This document shows positions 1 to 8,376 of a stretch of 64,000 nt of DNA, one piece after another. Numbering within the stretch: the stretch's first letter is position 1; the number at the start of each line of letters is the position of its first letter. The notes under the pieces were generated by a model, which saw nothing but the letters and a program-made list of their open reading frames with translations, was not told the DNA's origin and did no database searches. The stretch comes from Bradyrhizobium erythrophlei. GTDB lineage: Bacteria > Pseudomonadota > Alphaproteobacteria > Rhizobiales > Xanthobacteraceae. The position numbers and the translations under genes were made by a program. The stretch lies in contig NZ_LT670817.1 of NCBI RefSeq assembly GCF_900129425.1, forward strand, positions 2,790,001-2,854,000. Reading direction: 5' to 3'.

Positions 1-2
1 TT

Positions 3-1100
3 TCCTGCATGACGATAGACCGCTTTGCTTGGGAACTGTGTACGCGTTGGCGCTCTCTTCGTCGCGTTGAAGGCCTGCCGGAGTTAGCCGAAGATCAATA
101 CGACGCAACTTGCGATGCAGCGGGCGCGCTGATGGAAAAACTAAGTGTCCGGAAATGGGTGGCACAAACCTATCCGCACGTTCTTATCGACGAAGCGCAA
201 GATTTGACGCCGGAACGGCTACGAATTATTCGAGCGTTGGAGCCGGCTGTTGTAATGCACGCGGCTGCGGATGAGTTTCAGTGCCTCGCTGCTCATCTAA
301 GGCCGAACCCTGCCGTGGCTTGGATGCAAACTCGCTGCCAGCCGCTTGACTTGCAAATTCAAAGACGTACGACACAAGCTGGCCTGATCGCGGCGGCGCA
401 TGCTATTCGCGCAGGTCGTGCAGTCGTGGCCGCTCATACTCTTGTTGTCCGAGCAGCCCCCGGTACGCCTCCATATCACCAAGCGGCGGCAACCGTCGCG
501 AATGCAATCGCATGGAATGGAGGAACCGAAATTGCCGTAATCACTCCGTCAAAATCGGGAGGCTTTGCAACGGGAATTGTTACGCGTGTCGGCGCAGGGC
601 CAATCGGACGGCAGCAAAATGGTCCGTATGGCATCCGCTGGGAATTGTCTGACGACGAGTTCGCCATGCAACAAGCAGGCAATTTGAACTTACCTGAAAA
701 CGGAAATTTTGATGCCACAATCGAGACGCTTAGCGCGCCCGGCAGTCACCCCGCTATTTTGATGTGCCGGGACTGGGTTGCGCGCAGCCACAAATTAACA
801 GGAGATACAACGTTCCTACCAGAGCTTGTTCGCGAACAGCTAAAAATTTGCTTCACGAGGTATCGAAGGTTTTCTAGAGGGCACTCCTCGCGTCTAATGG
901 CTATGACCGTACATCAAGCTAAGAACAGGGAGTTCGAAGGCGTCATTGTATTATGGCCATATACAGTTGCCGGTAACGCCGAGCAAAAGCGTCGCTTGTT
1001 GTACAATGCTGTTACGCGAGCCAAGCGGTGGTGCACAATCGTTGTTCAAAACGCGAGTGTCCTGCAACAGCCACCGTTCGCTGCGCCGCTTGCGATATAA
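3..1100 (+). CDS. UvrD-like helicase, C-terminal part (runs off left edge)
   Basis: The frame is open to the left window edge, so this is the 3' part of a longer gene. Numbering from the ATG at 9, residues 61-65 are DEAQD, the Walker B/motif II of superfamily 1 helicases. Near residue 302 there is a motif V-like TVHQAKNREFEGV, and near 335 a motif VI-like YNAVTRAKR. The Walker A motif is not visible and must lie upstream of the window. Such helicases unwind DNA during repair; some act in phage-defence pairs (Gabija GajB is one), but no partner can be seen here. It ends with TAA and faces a convergent secreted-protein gene across a hairpin. The helicase call is firm; the precise family and role are open. 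Confidence 0.75.
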   Translation, partial: SCMTIDRFAWELCTRWRSLRRVEGLPELAEDQYDATCDAAGALMEKLSVRKWVAQTYPHVLIDEAQDLTPERLRIIRALEPAVVMHAAADEFQCLAAHLRPNPAVAWMQTRCQPLDLQIQRRTTQAGLIAAAHAIRAGRAVVAAHTLVVRAAPGTPPYHQAAATVANAIAWNGGTEIAVITPSKSGGFATGIVTRVGAGPIGRQQNGPYGIRWELSDDEFAMQQAGNLNLPENGNFDATIETLSAPGSHPAILMCRDWVARSHKLTGDTTFLPELVREQLKICFTRYRRFSRGHSSRLMAMTVHQAKNREFEGVIVLWPYTVAGNAEQKRRLLYNAVTRAKRWCTIVVQNASVLQQPPFAAPLAI

Positions 1101-1192
1101 CTGTTCAGAACAAGATCGGATTTGCTGCGGTCGAAAGAGACAGCCCCAGCGCCCTACCAGCCTCAGGCGTTTTTTGAGCTTTTGGAGTGAAA

Positions 1193-1216
1193 GAGGCCGC
1201 CAACTGAGGTGGCCTC
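1193..1216. terminator. Hairpin between convergent genes
   Basis: GAGGCCGCC and GGTGGCCTC form a nine-pair stem (one G-T pair) around a six-base loop, between the convergent ends at 1100 and 1224. On the minus strand it is followed by TTTC, so it best serves the minus-strand gene, and possibly both. Confidence 0.5.
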
Positions 1217-1223
1217 TGGCATT

Positions 1224-1616
1224 CTAGCCGCCTTTTAATCTGAGCCAGCCACGCTTCGTATAGGCCGGGCCAAGGCCACAGAGATTGTTCTGTTGCCGTC
1301 TTTGTTCTAGGACACTCATAACCATGTTCACCCGCCGGGTTACTTCGGGTATCAGATAGGCTCGATTGAATGGTTGGTTATCGAGCGTCTGCGCGTATGC
1401 TGCCATAACTGCCGCTCGGATGTTTTCACCCACGCCCATCCGGTCACCTATTGTTTCGGCGGCATTCGGCACCATCTCGTAGTCCGGGCAGTCCGCGTAT
1501 ACGGTGGCAGAACCGATCTCTTGCGATATGAACTGGGCCTCTTCGTCGGCAAGAGGTGCGGCGCGAGCTATGCCCAATAGGGCGAGCCCTACGACTGCAA
1601 ATCCTAAACGTTTCAT
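1224..1616 (-). CDS. Small secreted protein of unknown function
   Basis: About 130 residues. I chose the ATG at 1616 because the protein then begins MKRLGFAVVGLALLGIARA, a good Sec signal peptide with an Ala-x-Ala-type cleavage site; the longer frame adds eleven residues before it. An AAGGA lies upstream but somewhat far. The mature part is mixed polar, with two cysteines (one in an ADCPDYE context, one near the C-terminus in NLCGLGP) that could form a disulfide. It has no family motif I recognise. It is predicted periplasmic. Confidence 0.6.
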   Translation of the reverse strand: MKRLGFAVVGLALLGIARAAPLADEEAQFISQEIGSATVYADCPDYEMVPNAAETIGDRMGVGENIRAAVMAAYAQTLDNQPFNRAYLIPEVTRRVNMVMSVLEQRRQQNNLCGLGPAYTKRGWLRLKGG

Positions 1617-2021
1617 CGTTGAGATCTTTGATCCTTCTAGGCGGTTCAAGTCGGCTTTGTAGCTCGAAATCAGTCGTCAAAGCAAAATAGGCCACTGCGA
1701 AAATCAAATTAGGCCACTGAGGGTCGAAACAGGCCAGTACCCCCCAGGCCCATAGGAACAGACCGAGAAACCAGAACTTTCGGTGAATGAGGCGAGCGGC
1801 AAGGGGACGTCGGTCGGCCTGTGATGCCATCGCCATCGGGTGGCCTCGGTGCCTTCGCGAAAGGAGGCATAGCCGAAACACCAACGGGGCAGTTGGGTGG
1901 GAACCAAGCGCCGACCCAAAAATCATTGAAAAGATTGACGAACTTGCTCGCGATTGGTTTGCGTTTGTAGCGGGGGTCAATTCCGGAACATTCATCGCAT
2001 GAAACATGGCGACAGTCGTGT
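1617..2021. other. Gap without a confident gene
   Basis: Several frames are open here. One minus frame, from an ATG near 1830, contains a convincing hydrophobic stretch (FWFLGLFLWAWGVLACF) followed by NLIFAVAYFALTTDFEL, as in a small two-helix membrane protein. The frame then runs deep into the secreted-protein gene to 1444, which is unlikely for a real gene. I treat it as a possible small membrane protein or a remnant. Confidence 0.3.
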
Positions 2022-2747
2022 TCAAGCAGACGCCCCAAGCGCCAGAGGCCGCTCCTGCATAACACTCAGCGGAATGTTCACCTCGCAACTCAAACCATCT
2101 GGCTCAAATCTAAGTCGAGCTTCACCCTGTAGCTGCCCCGGTAGCGCTTGCTCGATAAGCCGGGAACCGAAGCTCTTTCGAGAAGGTTCTTGGACTGGAG
2201 GGCCATCGTGTTCTTTCCAGTGCAGCTTAAATCGCTTCGGGTGATCTTCGGAGACAGCCCACGAAATTGAAACGCGTCCGTGGGGCGCGGACAGCGCGCC
2301 GTGTTTCACAGCGTTCGTGCAGAGTTCGTGAATTACCATTGAGAGGGAAATAGCAGGGCCGGAAGAAACCGCGATGTTGTCCCCGGCGATTTCAAACTGA
2401 TCAAGGCTTTTAGATTGGAAGGCCTTCACGGCACCTTCGATCAAGGTCCGACACCCTGCGCCAGTCCATCGCTCGCGAACCAGAAGGTCCTGCGCTACTC
2501 CCAACGCCTGAAGGCGATCTGCTATCGTTTTGGTGGCCTCTTCTAGGCTGTTCGCCGTCCTGAGACTTTGAGACGTAACTGCTGAGACAATCGCCAGCGT
2601 ATTCTTCACCCGGTGATGAAGTTCAGCGATGACGACCTCTTGGAGCGTGGCGGCTACGGTGGAAGCCTGCGCGTCGACGCCAGCCTGAGCGAGCAATTCC
2701 TTTAGATAATCGGGCTCGTGTTCAGCTTGGGGTGCTTTGATGCTCAT
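2022..2747 (-). CDS. HWE-family sensor histidine kinase without sensor domain
   Basis: This 241-residue protein is almost only a kinase core. The phospho-acceptor box ELHHRVKNTLAIV (about residues 42-54) has the HRxKN signature of HWE/HisKA_2 kinases. It is followed by an N-box-like IHELCTNAVKHGAL near 165-178 and a glycine-rich SFGSRLIEQAL near 212. There is no PAS, GAF or membrane segment, only about 40 residues before the H box, so it must sense through a partner or bind one. HWE kinases are common in Rhizobiales and often act in general stress or light signalling. No response regulator lies beside it, so it is an orphan here. Confidence 0.85.
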   Translation of the reverse strand: MSIKAPQAEHEPDYLKELLAQAGVDAQASTVAATLQEVVIAELHHRVKNTLAIVSAVTSQSLRTANSLEEATKTIADRLQALGVAQDLLVRERWTGAGCRTLIEGAVKAFQSKSLDQFEIAGDNIAVSSGPAISLSMVIHELCTNAVKHGALSAPHGRVSISWAVSEDHPKRFKLHWKEHDGPPVQEPSRKSFGSRLIEQALPGQLQGEARLRFEPDGLSCEVNIPLSVMQERPLALGASA

Positions 2748-2883
2748 GGGAGGCTCCTCCCTCCCTCCACCTTACCATAGGCTGATTTCTTGCGGTTGGC
2801 TTTTTCAGTCGGTCGAAGCAGCGAACGACCTCGGGGAGATGCCTGTTGTATTAATCCTAAATGTCGGTCTTGCGCTTGGATGG

Positions 2884-3189
2884 CTACGACCGAGCGTCAA
2901 TCTGCGACATACGCCCCCTGACTGGCCGTCCGGTTTGGCTCGAATATCGTAGGTTTACCTCGTCAATTGGGGGGGCGCTCGTGGCGCTTTCGAGGGTGCG
3001 CCGCCATACGGCGCGGCGGGCTTGCTCGGCTGCCAGCGCCTCTCGTGCCAACGTCTGCGAGATCACCGCGTCGATCTCGGCGGCGTTGAGGGTGCGCTCG
3101 GGATGATCGATCAAGGCCTGCGCGAGCGCGAGCACCACCGGCTTGTTCTCGCTCGATGATCGCGAGCGCTTCCGATAGCAGTAGTTGAG
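2884..3189 (-). pseudogene. C-terminal fragment, probably of an M41-like peptidase
   Basis: The frame opens after a TAA at 3190-3192 and has no ATG near its start; the first usable codon is a GTG at 3138. The text VLALAQALIDHPERT followed by LNAAEIDAVI resembles the tail of FtsH/M41-like zinc peptidases that end in a helical segment. The HExxH catalytic part is missing. A second wreck, with an intact HEIGHA motif, lies at 38.5 kb, so a family relationship is plausible. The assignment rests on pattern likeness only. Confidence 0.4.
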
Positions 3190-3242
3190 TTAAAGCAGCG
3201 GTCAGGGACCATTAAATGCTTGGGCACGTTTGGGCACGTCAA

Positions 3243-3395
3243 TCAGGCAACCTTGCGCTGGTCCCGTAACTGAAACTCCAACTCTTCAACCAATTGGGCC
3301 AGCCGCTCTCTCGTGAGAGGATCGGTGGGCTCCAGGGCGAGCCGGCGGGTCTGCTCCAACTTCCGTTCCAGTGCTTGACCGTTCGTGCGTGTCAT
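3243..3395 (-). CDS. Small conserved-looking protein
   Basis: Fifty residues, mostly helical and charged, with the core LERKLEQTRRLALEPTDP and VEELEFQLRDQRK. I chose the ATG at 3395 because AGGAG stands eight bases before it; the longer frame to 3431 lacks such a site. Tiny proteins of this make-up are common in Bradyrhizobium accessory DNA, by my recollection. The function is unknown. The next gene to the right is the IS66 element. Confidence 0.55.
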   Translation of the reverse strand: MTRTNGQALERKLEQTRRLALEPTDPLTRERLAQLVEELEFQLRDQRKVA

Positions 3396-3513
3396 TTGAT
3401 TGCTCCTGCCAATTGGAGGGCGTGATGCCAAAAATGTTCACGAATATCTTTACAAAGCGTTATCGTCTTCGTGAGTGACGTAGTGCACAACTAGCGATTC
3501 CATCGCCTAGCTG

Positions 3514-3521
3514 GAACAAGT
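3514..3521. repeat. Target-site duplication of IS66 element, left copy
   Basis: GAACAAGT directly precedes the left inverted end. The same eight bases follow the right end at 6000-6007. Eight bases is the usual duplication length for the IS66 family. Confidence 0.9.
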
Positions 3522-3602
3522 GTAAGCGATGTGCCGCTCTCACCTTCCGGATGATGTGCTGATCTGCGAGTCTGCGGTCTGGTTTTGACCGTTGGGCTTA
3601 GA

Positions 3603-4031
3603 ATGGACACTGAACATAGTGCTATCACGGAGCCAGTCCGCCGGCTGGAGGTGTTTACCGGCGCCGGGCGGCGGCGGACATGGCGCGATGAAGACAAGGC
3701 GCGGATTGTCGCCGAGATCGCGACGAGCGGAGATTCGGTCTGTGCCGTGGCTCGACGCCATGGATTATCGCCGCAGCAGTTGTTTGGCTGGCGACGTCAA
3801 TTGAGAGAATCTGAGGCTGGACGTTCTGAGGCTGACGGGCTGCAGTTCGTGCCGGCACTTGTGGATGCGGGATCGTCTCCTGTTCAGCAACGGAGGATGC
3901 CGCGTGGCAAAGTCGAGGCGAGTGCCGGAACGATCGAGGTCGAGATCGACGGCGTGACGGTCCGGGTCGGCCGCGGCGCGGACGCAAAGACCTTGATGGC
4001 GGTGCTGCGTGCGTTGAAAGCCGGCGCATGA
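3603..4031 (+). CDS. tnpA: IS66 accessory protein TnpA (HTH)
   Basis: About 142 residues from the ATG at 3603. The N-terminal half has the helix-turn-helix typical of IS66 Orf1 and IS3-type OrfA proteins: WRDEDKARIVAEIA, then SVCAVARRHGLSPQQLFGWRR. The protein is thought to bind DNA and support transposition. Its stop overlaps the tnpB start by four bases (ATGA), so the two are translationally coupled. An upstream TTG at 3585 would add six residues, but ATG is preferred. Confidence 0.92.
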   Translation: MDTEHSAITEPVRRLEVFTGAGRRRTWRDEDKARIVAEIATSGDSVCAVARRHGLSPQQLFGWRRQLRESEAGRSEADGLQFVPALVDAGSSPVQQRRMPRGKVEASAGTIEVEIDGVTVRVGRGADAKTLMAVLRALKAGA

Positions 4032-4384
4032 TCGGCCCGACGGGCGCGGTCCGGGTGATGGTGGCGACCAAGCCTGTCGACTTCCGCAAAGGTGCCGAGG
4101 GACTGGCAGCGCTGGTGCGCGAGACCATGACGGCCGACCCGTTCTCGGGGGCGGTCTACGTGTTCCGGGCGAAGCGTGCGGACCGGATCAAGCTGATCTT
4201 CTGGGATGGCACAGGTCTTTGCCTGTTCGCCAAGCGGCTGGAGGACGGCATCTTCCGCTGGCCGAAAATTGAAGACGGCGTGATGAGGTTGTCGGCTGCA
4301 CAATTGTCGGCGCTGCTGGAAGGGCTTGATTGGCGGCGCGTTCATGAGGCGCGCGAGACAGTGACGCCGACGCAGCCGAGCTGA
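4028..4384 (+). CDS. tnpB: IS66 accessory protein TnpB
   Basis: 118 residues, the usual length for IS66 Orf2. It carries the family signature VMVATKPVDFRKGAEGLAAL, then YVFRAKRADRIKLIFWDGTG and the LEDGIFRWPK segment. TnpB is needed for transposition in studied IS66 elements, but its biochemical job is unclear. It overlaps tnpA by ATGA and is separated from tnpC by about 78 bases. Confidence 0.95.
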   Translation: MIGPTGAVRVMVATKPVDFRKGAEGLAALVRETMTADPFSGAVYVFRAKRADRIKLIFWDGTGLCLFAKRLEDGIFRWPKIEDGVMRLSAAQLSALLEGLDWRRVHEARETVTPTQPS

Positions 4385-4462
4385 CGCTTTATACCTGCGG
4401 CGAAGTGAATCAGCCGCATCGAGATCGTCGCAAAATGCCGCCAAATATGATCTGATTTGATC

Positions 4463-5986
4463 ATGCCGAGCGACGTCTTGCCTGACGATCCCGAGACGCT
4501 GAAAGCGATGCTGCTCGCCGAGCGAATGCAGAACGAGCGGCTGCGTCAGATCATCAAGGAAATGCAGCGACATCGGTTTGGCCGCAGGGCGGAGACGCTG
4601 CCCGAAGACCAGATGCTGCTGGGTCTCGAAGACGTCGAGCAGACTGTGGCAGGCGATGAGGCGGCGGCAGACCAGATGACGCCCGCCGAGCGTACGGCAC
4701 GGGCCGAAAGACGCCGAAGTAACCGGGGCTCCCTGCCAGCGCATCTGCCGCGGATTGAGATCGTCGTCGGCATCGATGACAAGACCTGTCCCTGCTGCCA
4801 GGGTGAACTGCACCGGATCGGCGAGGACAAGAGCGAGCGGCTGGACATTGTGCCGGCGCAGTTCCGGGTGCTTGTCACCCGGCGCCCCAAATATGCCTGC
4901 CGCAAATGCGAGGACGGCGTTTTACAAGCGCCGGCGCCGGCACGGCTCATCGAAGGTGGGCTGCCGACCGAGGCCACCGTCGCCCAGGTCCTGGTCTCCA
5001 AATATGCCGACCATCTGCCGCTCTATCGACAGGCCCAGATCTACGCTCGTCACGGGATCAACCTGGACCGGTCCACGCTGGCGGACTGGGTCGGTCGTGC
5101 TGCCTGGCACCTTCGGCCGCTGCATGAGCGCCTGCTGACCAAGCTCAAGGGGGCGGTACGGCTGTTCGCCGATGAAACGACGGCGCCGGTGCTCGACCCC
5201 GGCCGCGGCCGCACCAAGACCGGCCAGCTCTGGGCCTACGCAGCCGATGATCGGCCATGGGGCGGGTCCGATCCGCCGGGCGTCGCTTATGTCTACGCAC
5301 CCGACCGCAAAGCCGAACGGCCCATCGCCCATCTTGAAGGCTTCAAGGGAATTCTGCAGGTCGATGGCTATGCCGGTTACCGCAAACTCGCCGACCGCGG
5401 CGACGTCCGCCTTGCATTCTGCTGGTCGCATGTACGGCGTGGCTTCTACGAGCTTGCAACGCCCGGCCCGTCGCCGATCGCCAGCGAAGCGCTCGAACAC
5501 GTTGCCGCGCTCTATGCCGTCGAGAAAGACATTCGCGGTCGTCACGCTGACGAGCGTCGAACAGCCCGGCAACAGAGAAGCCGTCCGCTGATCGACGCGC
5601 TCGAGCCTTGGCTCCGCGCAAAGCTTGGTCTGATCAGCCAGAAGAGCAAACTTGCTAATGCCATCCGCTACGCCCTGTCTCGCTGGGAAGGCCTGACACG
5701 CTTCATCGACAACGGCCGCATCGAACTCGACAACAACACCGTCGAACGATCAATCCGCCCGATCGCGCTCAACCGAAAGAATGCGTTGTTCGCCGGGTCG
5801 GACGGCGGTGCCCAGCACTGGGCCACTATCGCCTCGCTCATCGAGACGTGCAAACTCAATGACGTCGACCCGCTGGCTTACCTCACCGACGTCCTCACCA
5901 GGATCGTCAACGGTCATCCCAACAGCGACATCGATCAGCTGTTGCCATGGTCCTACCGACAGCCAGACCTTAAAGCCGTGGCGTGA
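4463..5986 (+). CDS. tnpC: IS66 transposase TnpC
   Basis: 507 residues from the ATG at 4463. It has an N-terminal coiled-coil/leucine-rich part, a zinc-binding CPCCQGELHRIGE region near residue 112, and a DDE catalytic domain. The first acid sits in LFADETTAPVL, the second in LQVDGYAGY, and the glutamate in the C-terminal RIELDNNTVERSIRP box. An IS66 C-terminal tail follows (SLIETCKLNDVDPLAYL). All domains and the reading frame are complete. The enzyme cuts and joins the element ends seen at 3522 and 5999. Confidence 0.96.
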   Translation: MPSDVLPDDPETLKAMLLAERMQNERLRQIIKEMQRHRFGRRAETLPEDQMLLGLEDVEQTVAGDEAAADQMTPAERTARAERRRSNRGSLPAHLPRIEIVVGIDDKTCPCCQGELHRIGEDKSERLDIVPAQFRVLVTRRPKYACRKCEDGVLQAPAPARLIEGGLPTEATVAQVLVSKYADHLPLYRQAQIYARHGINLDRSTLADWVGRAAWHLRPLHERLLTKLKGAVRLFADETTAPVLDPGRGRTKTGQLWAYAADDRPWGGSDPPGVAYVYAPDRKAERPIAHLEGFKGILQVDGYAGYRKLADRGDVRLAFCWSHVRRGFYELATPGPSPIASEALEHVAALYAVEKDIRGRHADERRTARQQRSRPLIDALEPWLRAKLGLISQKSKLANAIRYALSRWEGLTRFIDNGRIELDNNTVERSIRPIALNRKNALFAGSDGGAQHWATIASLIETCKLNDVDPLAYLTDVLTRIVNGHPNSDIDQLLPWSYRQPDLKAVA

Positions 5987-5999
5987 GAACAGCGCTTAC

Positions 6000-6007
6000 G
6001 AACAAGT
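6000..6007. repeat. Target-site duplication of IS66 element, right copy
   Basis: GAACAAGT, identical to 3514-3521, immediately after the right inverted end. Confidence 0.9.
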
Positions 6008-6168
6008 TGCGCCGGATCTTCCTTAGAATCGCCGCGCACAACAATTTCCAAGGCGTCACTTGGCAGGTGAGGTGGGGGCGGTCGACATCTCGGACCCGGG
6101 TTTCGACCCAAACACGACGATAGAGGCCACAACGAAGCGGCACCGAACGGGACTGCCGAAGCAGTCGT

Positions 6169-6250
6169 TGCATGTCCGCTATCAGGGGATGAACTGACCT
6201 AGCTCAGACGCTGCTCGAGGTCCGAGTTTGACCCGATGCGGAAGTCAACA
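6169..6250. repeat. Degenerate interspersed repeat
   Basis: The stretch GCATGTCCGC, then GGGATGAAC and AGCTCAGACG, then TTTGACCCG, is shared in the same order with 8296-8376. It looks like a decayed member of the interspersed repeat family found at 7081, 9983 and 11384. The rest of 6008-6340 holds no gene that I can support. Confidence 0.5.
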
Positions 6251-6293
6251 TGCACATGCTGCCATCGCGCAGCAGCATTGATTTGGCGGCCGA

Positions 6294-6307
6294 TTGACCC
6301 AGGTCAA
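6294..6307. promoter_or_regulatory. FNR/NnrR-like palindrome
   Basis: TTGACCCAGGTCAA is a perfect 14-bp palindrome of the Crp/Fnr-superfamily type (close to NnrR/Dnr boxes). It lies 34 bases beyond the stop of the hemerythrin gene, with no gene reading away from it to the left. It may serve an unseen transcript or be a leftover. Confidence 0.4.
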
Positions 6308-6340
6308 CACGAATATCGGCGGTAACTCGCCAAAGCGCGC

Positions 6341-6904
6341 CTACTTTCGTTCGGCTTCAGCCTCTTGCTCCAGCCGCAAAATATGTGCGCGTAGCGCATC
6401 GAACCGCTCTTCGGTGACATCGCTGAACAGCGGATCCTTATGACCGGTTACGGCCGAAGCGATCTCCGTCCAATCTTGAGGCTTGAGGGCCTCAAGCGCG
6501 GCAGGAAAAAAATCTCGATCTTCCATCATCATGTGGTGCCGCTCGTGCGCGATGAAATCGCGAACAATGGTATAGACATTTTGCCGAAGAACTTCACCAT
6601 CCGCGAGCACGTACTCGACCGCGTGAGCTACGCGGCGCAAGCGTTCAGCCCCTTTGTGGTGTTCGCGAGCGAGATCACCGACCTTCGCAGCCGCAACCGG
6701 ATCGCGCTCTCTCAGCTTGGCAAAGACCAGGTCTTCCTGGGGATGGTGATATACTTCCGGGTAGACTTCGAAATAGCTGATAACCGCGCGAATAACCTCG
6801 TAGTCGGGGCGGTCTCCCCGGTCGAAAACCACAAGTTCCCGCTCGAGGATGGCAAGCAGCTTCTCTATATTGCGGTGCTCTTGGGATAAGCGCTCAATGA
6901 TCAT
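6341..6904 (-). CDS. Hemerythrin HHE-domain protein
   Basis: 187 residues from the ATG at 6904, chosen because AGGAG stands nine bases before it. Histidine-rich helices carry the di-iron ligand pattern: EHRNIEKLL near the N-terminus, EVYHHPQEDLVF near residue 55, AREHHKGAERL near 85 and FIAHERHHMMMEDRDFF near 118. Such proteins bind O2 or NO or help in iron and redox handling in the cytoplasm. It fits a low-oxygen, iron-linked neighbourhood. The C-terminal 45 residues are helical and charged, without a further domain. Confidence 0.88.
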   Translation of the reverse strand: MIIERLSQEHRNIEKLLAILERELVVFDRGDRPDYEVIRAVISYFEVYPEVYHHPQEDLVFAKLRERDPVAAAKVGDLAREHHKGAERLRRVAHAVEYVLADGEVLRQNVYTIVRDFIAHERHHMMMEDRDFFPAALEALKPQDWTEIASAVTGHKDPLFSDVTEERFDALRAHILRLEQEAEAERK

Positions 6905-7080
6905 GGCAGCGCTCCTACAGTTGAACCAGACCAAATTATCCCTGACGCGGTGTCAGTTTTTGCGGTAGATCAAAATCTGGGTCGGAATATGGTGCGGCGA
7001 TTTGACTTTTCGGACCTGCCGAAATGAGACTGCGGCAAAGCCCCGACGTCGTGAACAAGCGTTGCTACTCCAACCTAACG

Positions 7081-7200
7081 ACTTCCGAGTTTGGCACGTT
7101 TGAGACATGCCGATCCTTACGATGAAGGTCGGCTTTCGGGTGTAAAACGGAAGTAACGCGAACATCGCGGAACCGTCGCTTTTGACCCATCTGCGACATG
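7081..7200. repeat. Interspersed repeat, about 120 bp, copy A
   Basis: It begins ACTTCCG, has GGCACGTTTGAGACATGC, then AAGGTCGGC, then CGGAAGT, and ends TTTGACCCATCTGCGACATG. The outer ACTTCCG and inner CGGAAGT are inverted, so the unit can fold. Related copies lie at 9983-10100 and 11384-11502. Its frames give spurious short proteins of the MSQMGQKRRF type, which I do not count as genes. Confidence 0.75.
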
Positions 7201-7273
7201 GGGCCTGGAACGGCTGTTGGAACCTGAAAGCTCCGGAAATGTTGACCCTCAAACATCTTTATGGATGAGGATC

Positions 7274-7486
7274 ATGCACACTTATGAAAAGGCGCCCGGA
7301 GGCAGCCGCCAAAGTCCAGGCTACACTGGTTTCTTCGCCATCATATGCCTGTTCGCGTCGATCATCTTGGTGTGGGCACTGATGAGAACGAGCCTTGTGA
7401 AAACAAGCCTTGAAATGATGAGTTCGCCACCCGTAACAACTGGAATGGCTTCGAACGCACCCGTCAATCCCGTCGCGAAGCCCTGA
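7274..7486 (+). CDS. Small single-span membrane protein
   Basis: Seventy residues from the ATG at 7274 (an in-frame ATG at 7265 is an alternative). A soluble head MHTYEKAPGGSRQSPGY is followed by one clear transmembrane helix, FFAIICLFASIILVWALM, and a short Pro/Val-rich tail. There is no family motif. It stands alone between a repeat and the CBS gene, with its own frame and composition like a real small membrane protein. Confidence 0.5.
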   Translation: MHTYEKAPGGSRQSPGYTGFFAIICLFASIILVWALMRTSLVKTSLEMMSSPPVTTGMASNAPVNPVAKP

Positions 7487-7648
7487 GTAGCTCTCGCGCA
7501 AGAAGCTGCGGGGAGATCGCCAGCCCAAGCGCCTTGGCGAGAAGCTGCCGAACAGCATAAGCAGTTTCCATTGTGTGGGCGTAAGCTGCCCTGATGCGGA
7601 CGCGTCACAATCGCTGCTCATTACGAAGTTGCGGCGATGGAAATTTGA

Positions 7649-7662
7649 TTGATTGTTATCAA
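7649..7662 (+). promoter_or_regulatory. FNR/FixK-type box
   Basis: TTGATTGTTATCAA matches the FNR/FixK consensus (TTGAT, four bases, ATCAA) perfectly. It is centred about 44 bases before the CBS gene start at 7700, so it would activate only if transcription starts very near the gene. The Crp/Fnr protein at 18.6-19.3 kb, or a FixK elsewhere, could use it. Confidence 0.6.
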
Positions 7663-7699
7663 AAATCTTGCCGGGGCTTGTGTCCGAGGGAGGATCCAA

Positions 7700-8128
7700 A
7701 TGACTACGGTGCGACAGCTGCTTGATCAGAAGGGCGGGAACACTTGGTCTATTCACCCGGATGCTACGGTCTTCGAAGCCGTCGCGAAAATGGCTGAAAA
7801 AGACATTGGATCGTTGGTAGTGATGGAAGGCGACGAGTTCGTTGGCATTATCACCGAAAGGCACTATGCGCGGAATGTTGTTCTCAAGGGTAAAACGTCT
7901 CCCGCAACGCCCGTGCGGGACATCATGGAAAGACGCTTCGTCATTGCACGGCCTGAACAATCCGTTGACCAATGTATGGCCCTCATGACTGAGAAGCGCG
8001 TGCGCCATCTGCCGGTGTTTGAGGGAAAAAAGCTAATTGGCATTGTTTCAATCGGCGATCTTGTCAAAAGCACAATCGGTGATCAGAAGTTCTTGATTGA
8101 TCAGCTCGAACACTACATCCGGCGGTGA
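7700..8128 (+). CDS. CBS-pair domain protein
   Basis: 143 residues from the ATG at 7700, with GGGAGGATCC just upstream. Two CBS motifs fill the protein: TVFEAVAKMAEKDIGSLVV with FVGIITERHYAR, then SVDQCMALMTEKRVRHLPV with LIGIVSIGDLV. CBS pairs bind adenine nucleotides and report energy state; stand-alone pairs of this size are common in alphaproteobacteria near low-oxygen genes. The upstream FNR box points to micro-oxic induction. Its stop overlaps the GTG of a tiny frame by GTGA. Confidence 0.88.
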   Translation: MTTVRQLLDQKGGNTWSIHPDATVFEAVAKMAEKDIGSLVVMEGDEFVGIITERHYARNVVLKGKTSPATPVRDIMERRFVIARPEQSVDQCMALMTEKRVRHLPVFEGKKLIGIVSIGDLVKSTIGDQKFLIDQLEHYIRR

Positions 8129-8247
8129 ACGGACCATTGTGGACGGCTGAATACGATCCCGAACGACCTCAGCGCTCGGAAGCATTACCGCCGAACATCA
8201 CCGCGCAGCCGGTGCCGTTTGCGCTGGCCGACGAGGTGAACGACTGA
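8125..8247 (+). CDS. Tiny ORF coupled to CBS gene
   Basis: A 40-residue frame starts with a GTG that overlaps the CBS stop (GTGA). It has protein-like content: LWTAEYDPERPQRSEALPP, then VPFALADEVND. It is too short for any family call and could be a separate peptide or a degraded gene end. The coupling is the main support. Confidence 0.35.
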   Translation: MNGPLWTAEYDPERPQRSEALPPNITAQPVPFALADEVND

Positions 8248-8253
8248 GGCGGG

Positions 8254-8376
8254 CACTTCCGTTGTTGGCACCAAACGGACATGACGCCGCAGCGCCCGCA
8301 TGTTCGTTGTTGAGGGATGAACGGACTAAGCTCAGACGTGACCCAACTTCCGTTTTTGACCCGCTTCGGACATCGT
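8254..8376. repeat. Interspersed repeat, degenerate copy
   Basis: It holds ACTTCCG near 8256 and again at 8345, GGCACCAAACGGACATG, and TTTGACCCGCTTCGGACATCG, the same order of parts as copies A-C but diverged. Its second half also matches 6169-6250 (GGGATGAAC, AGCTCAGACG). The stretch 8377-8494 shows nothing else. Confidence 0.55.

Larger units (their letters stand above)
3522..5999 (+). mobile_element. Complete IS66-family insertion sequence
   Basis: The element is 2478 bp with three genes in the classical IS66 order (tnpA, tnpB, tnpC). The left end reads GTAAGCGATGTGCC; the reverse complement of the right end reads GTAAGCGCTGTTCTC, so the ends match with one change in the first eleven bases. 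Perfect eight-base duplications flank both ends. All three frames are intact, so the element may still be active and looks recent. It inserted in a non-coding stretch, and I see no gene that rejoins across it. Confidence 0.95.

Noticed and set aside
4922..5572. Minus-strand frame within IS66
   Set aside because: Shadow of tnpC.
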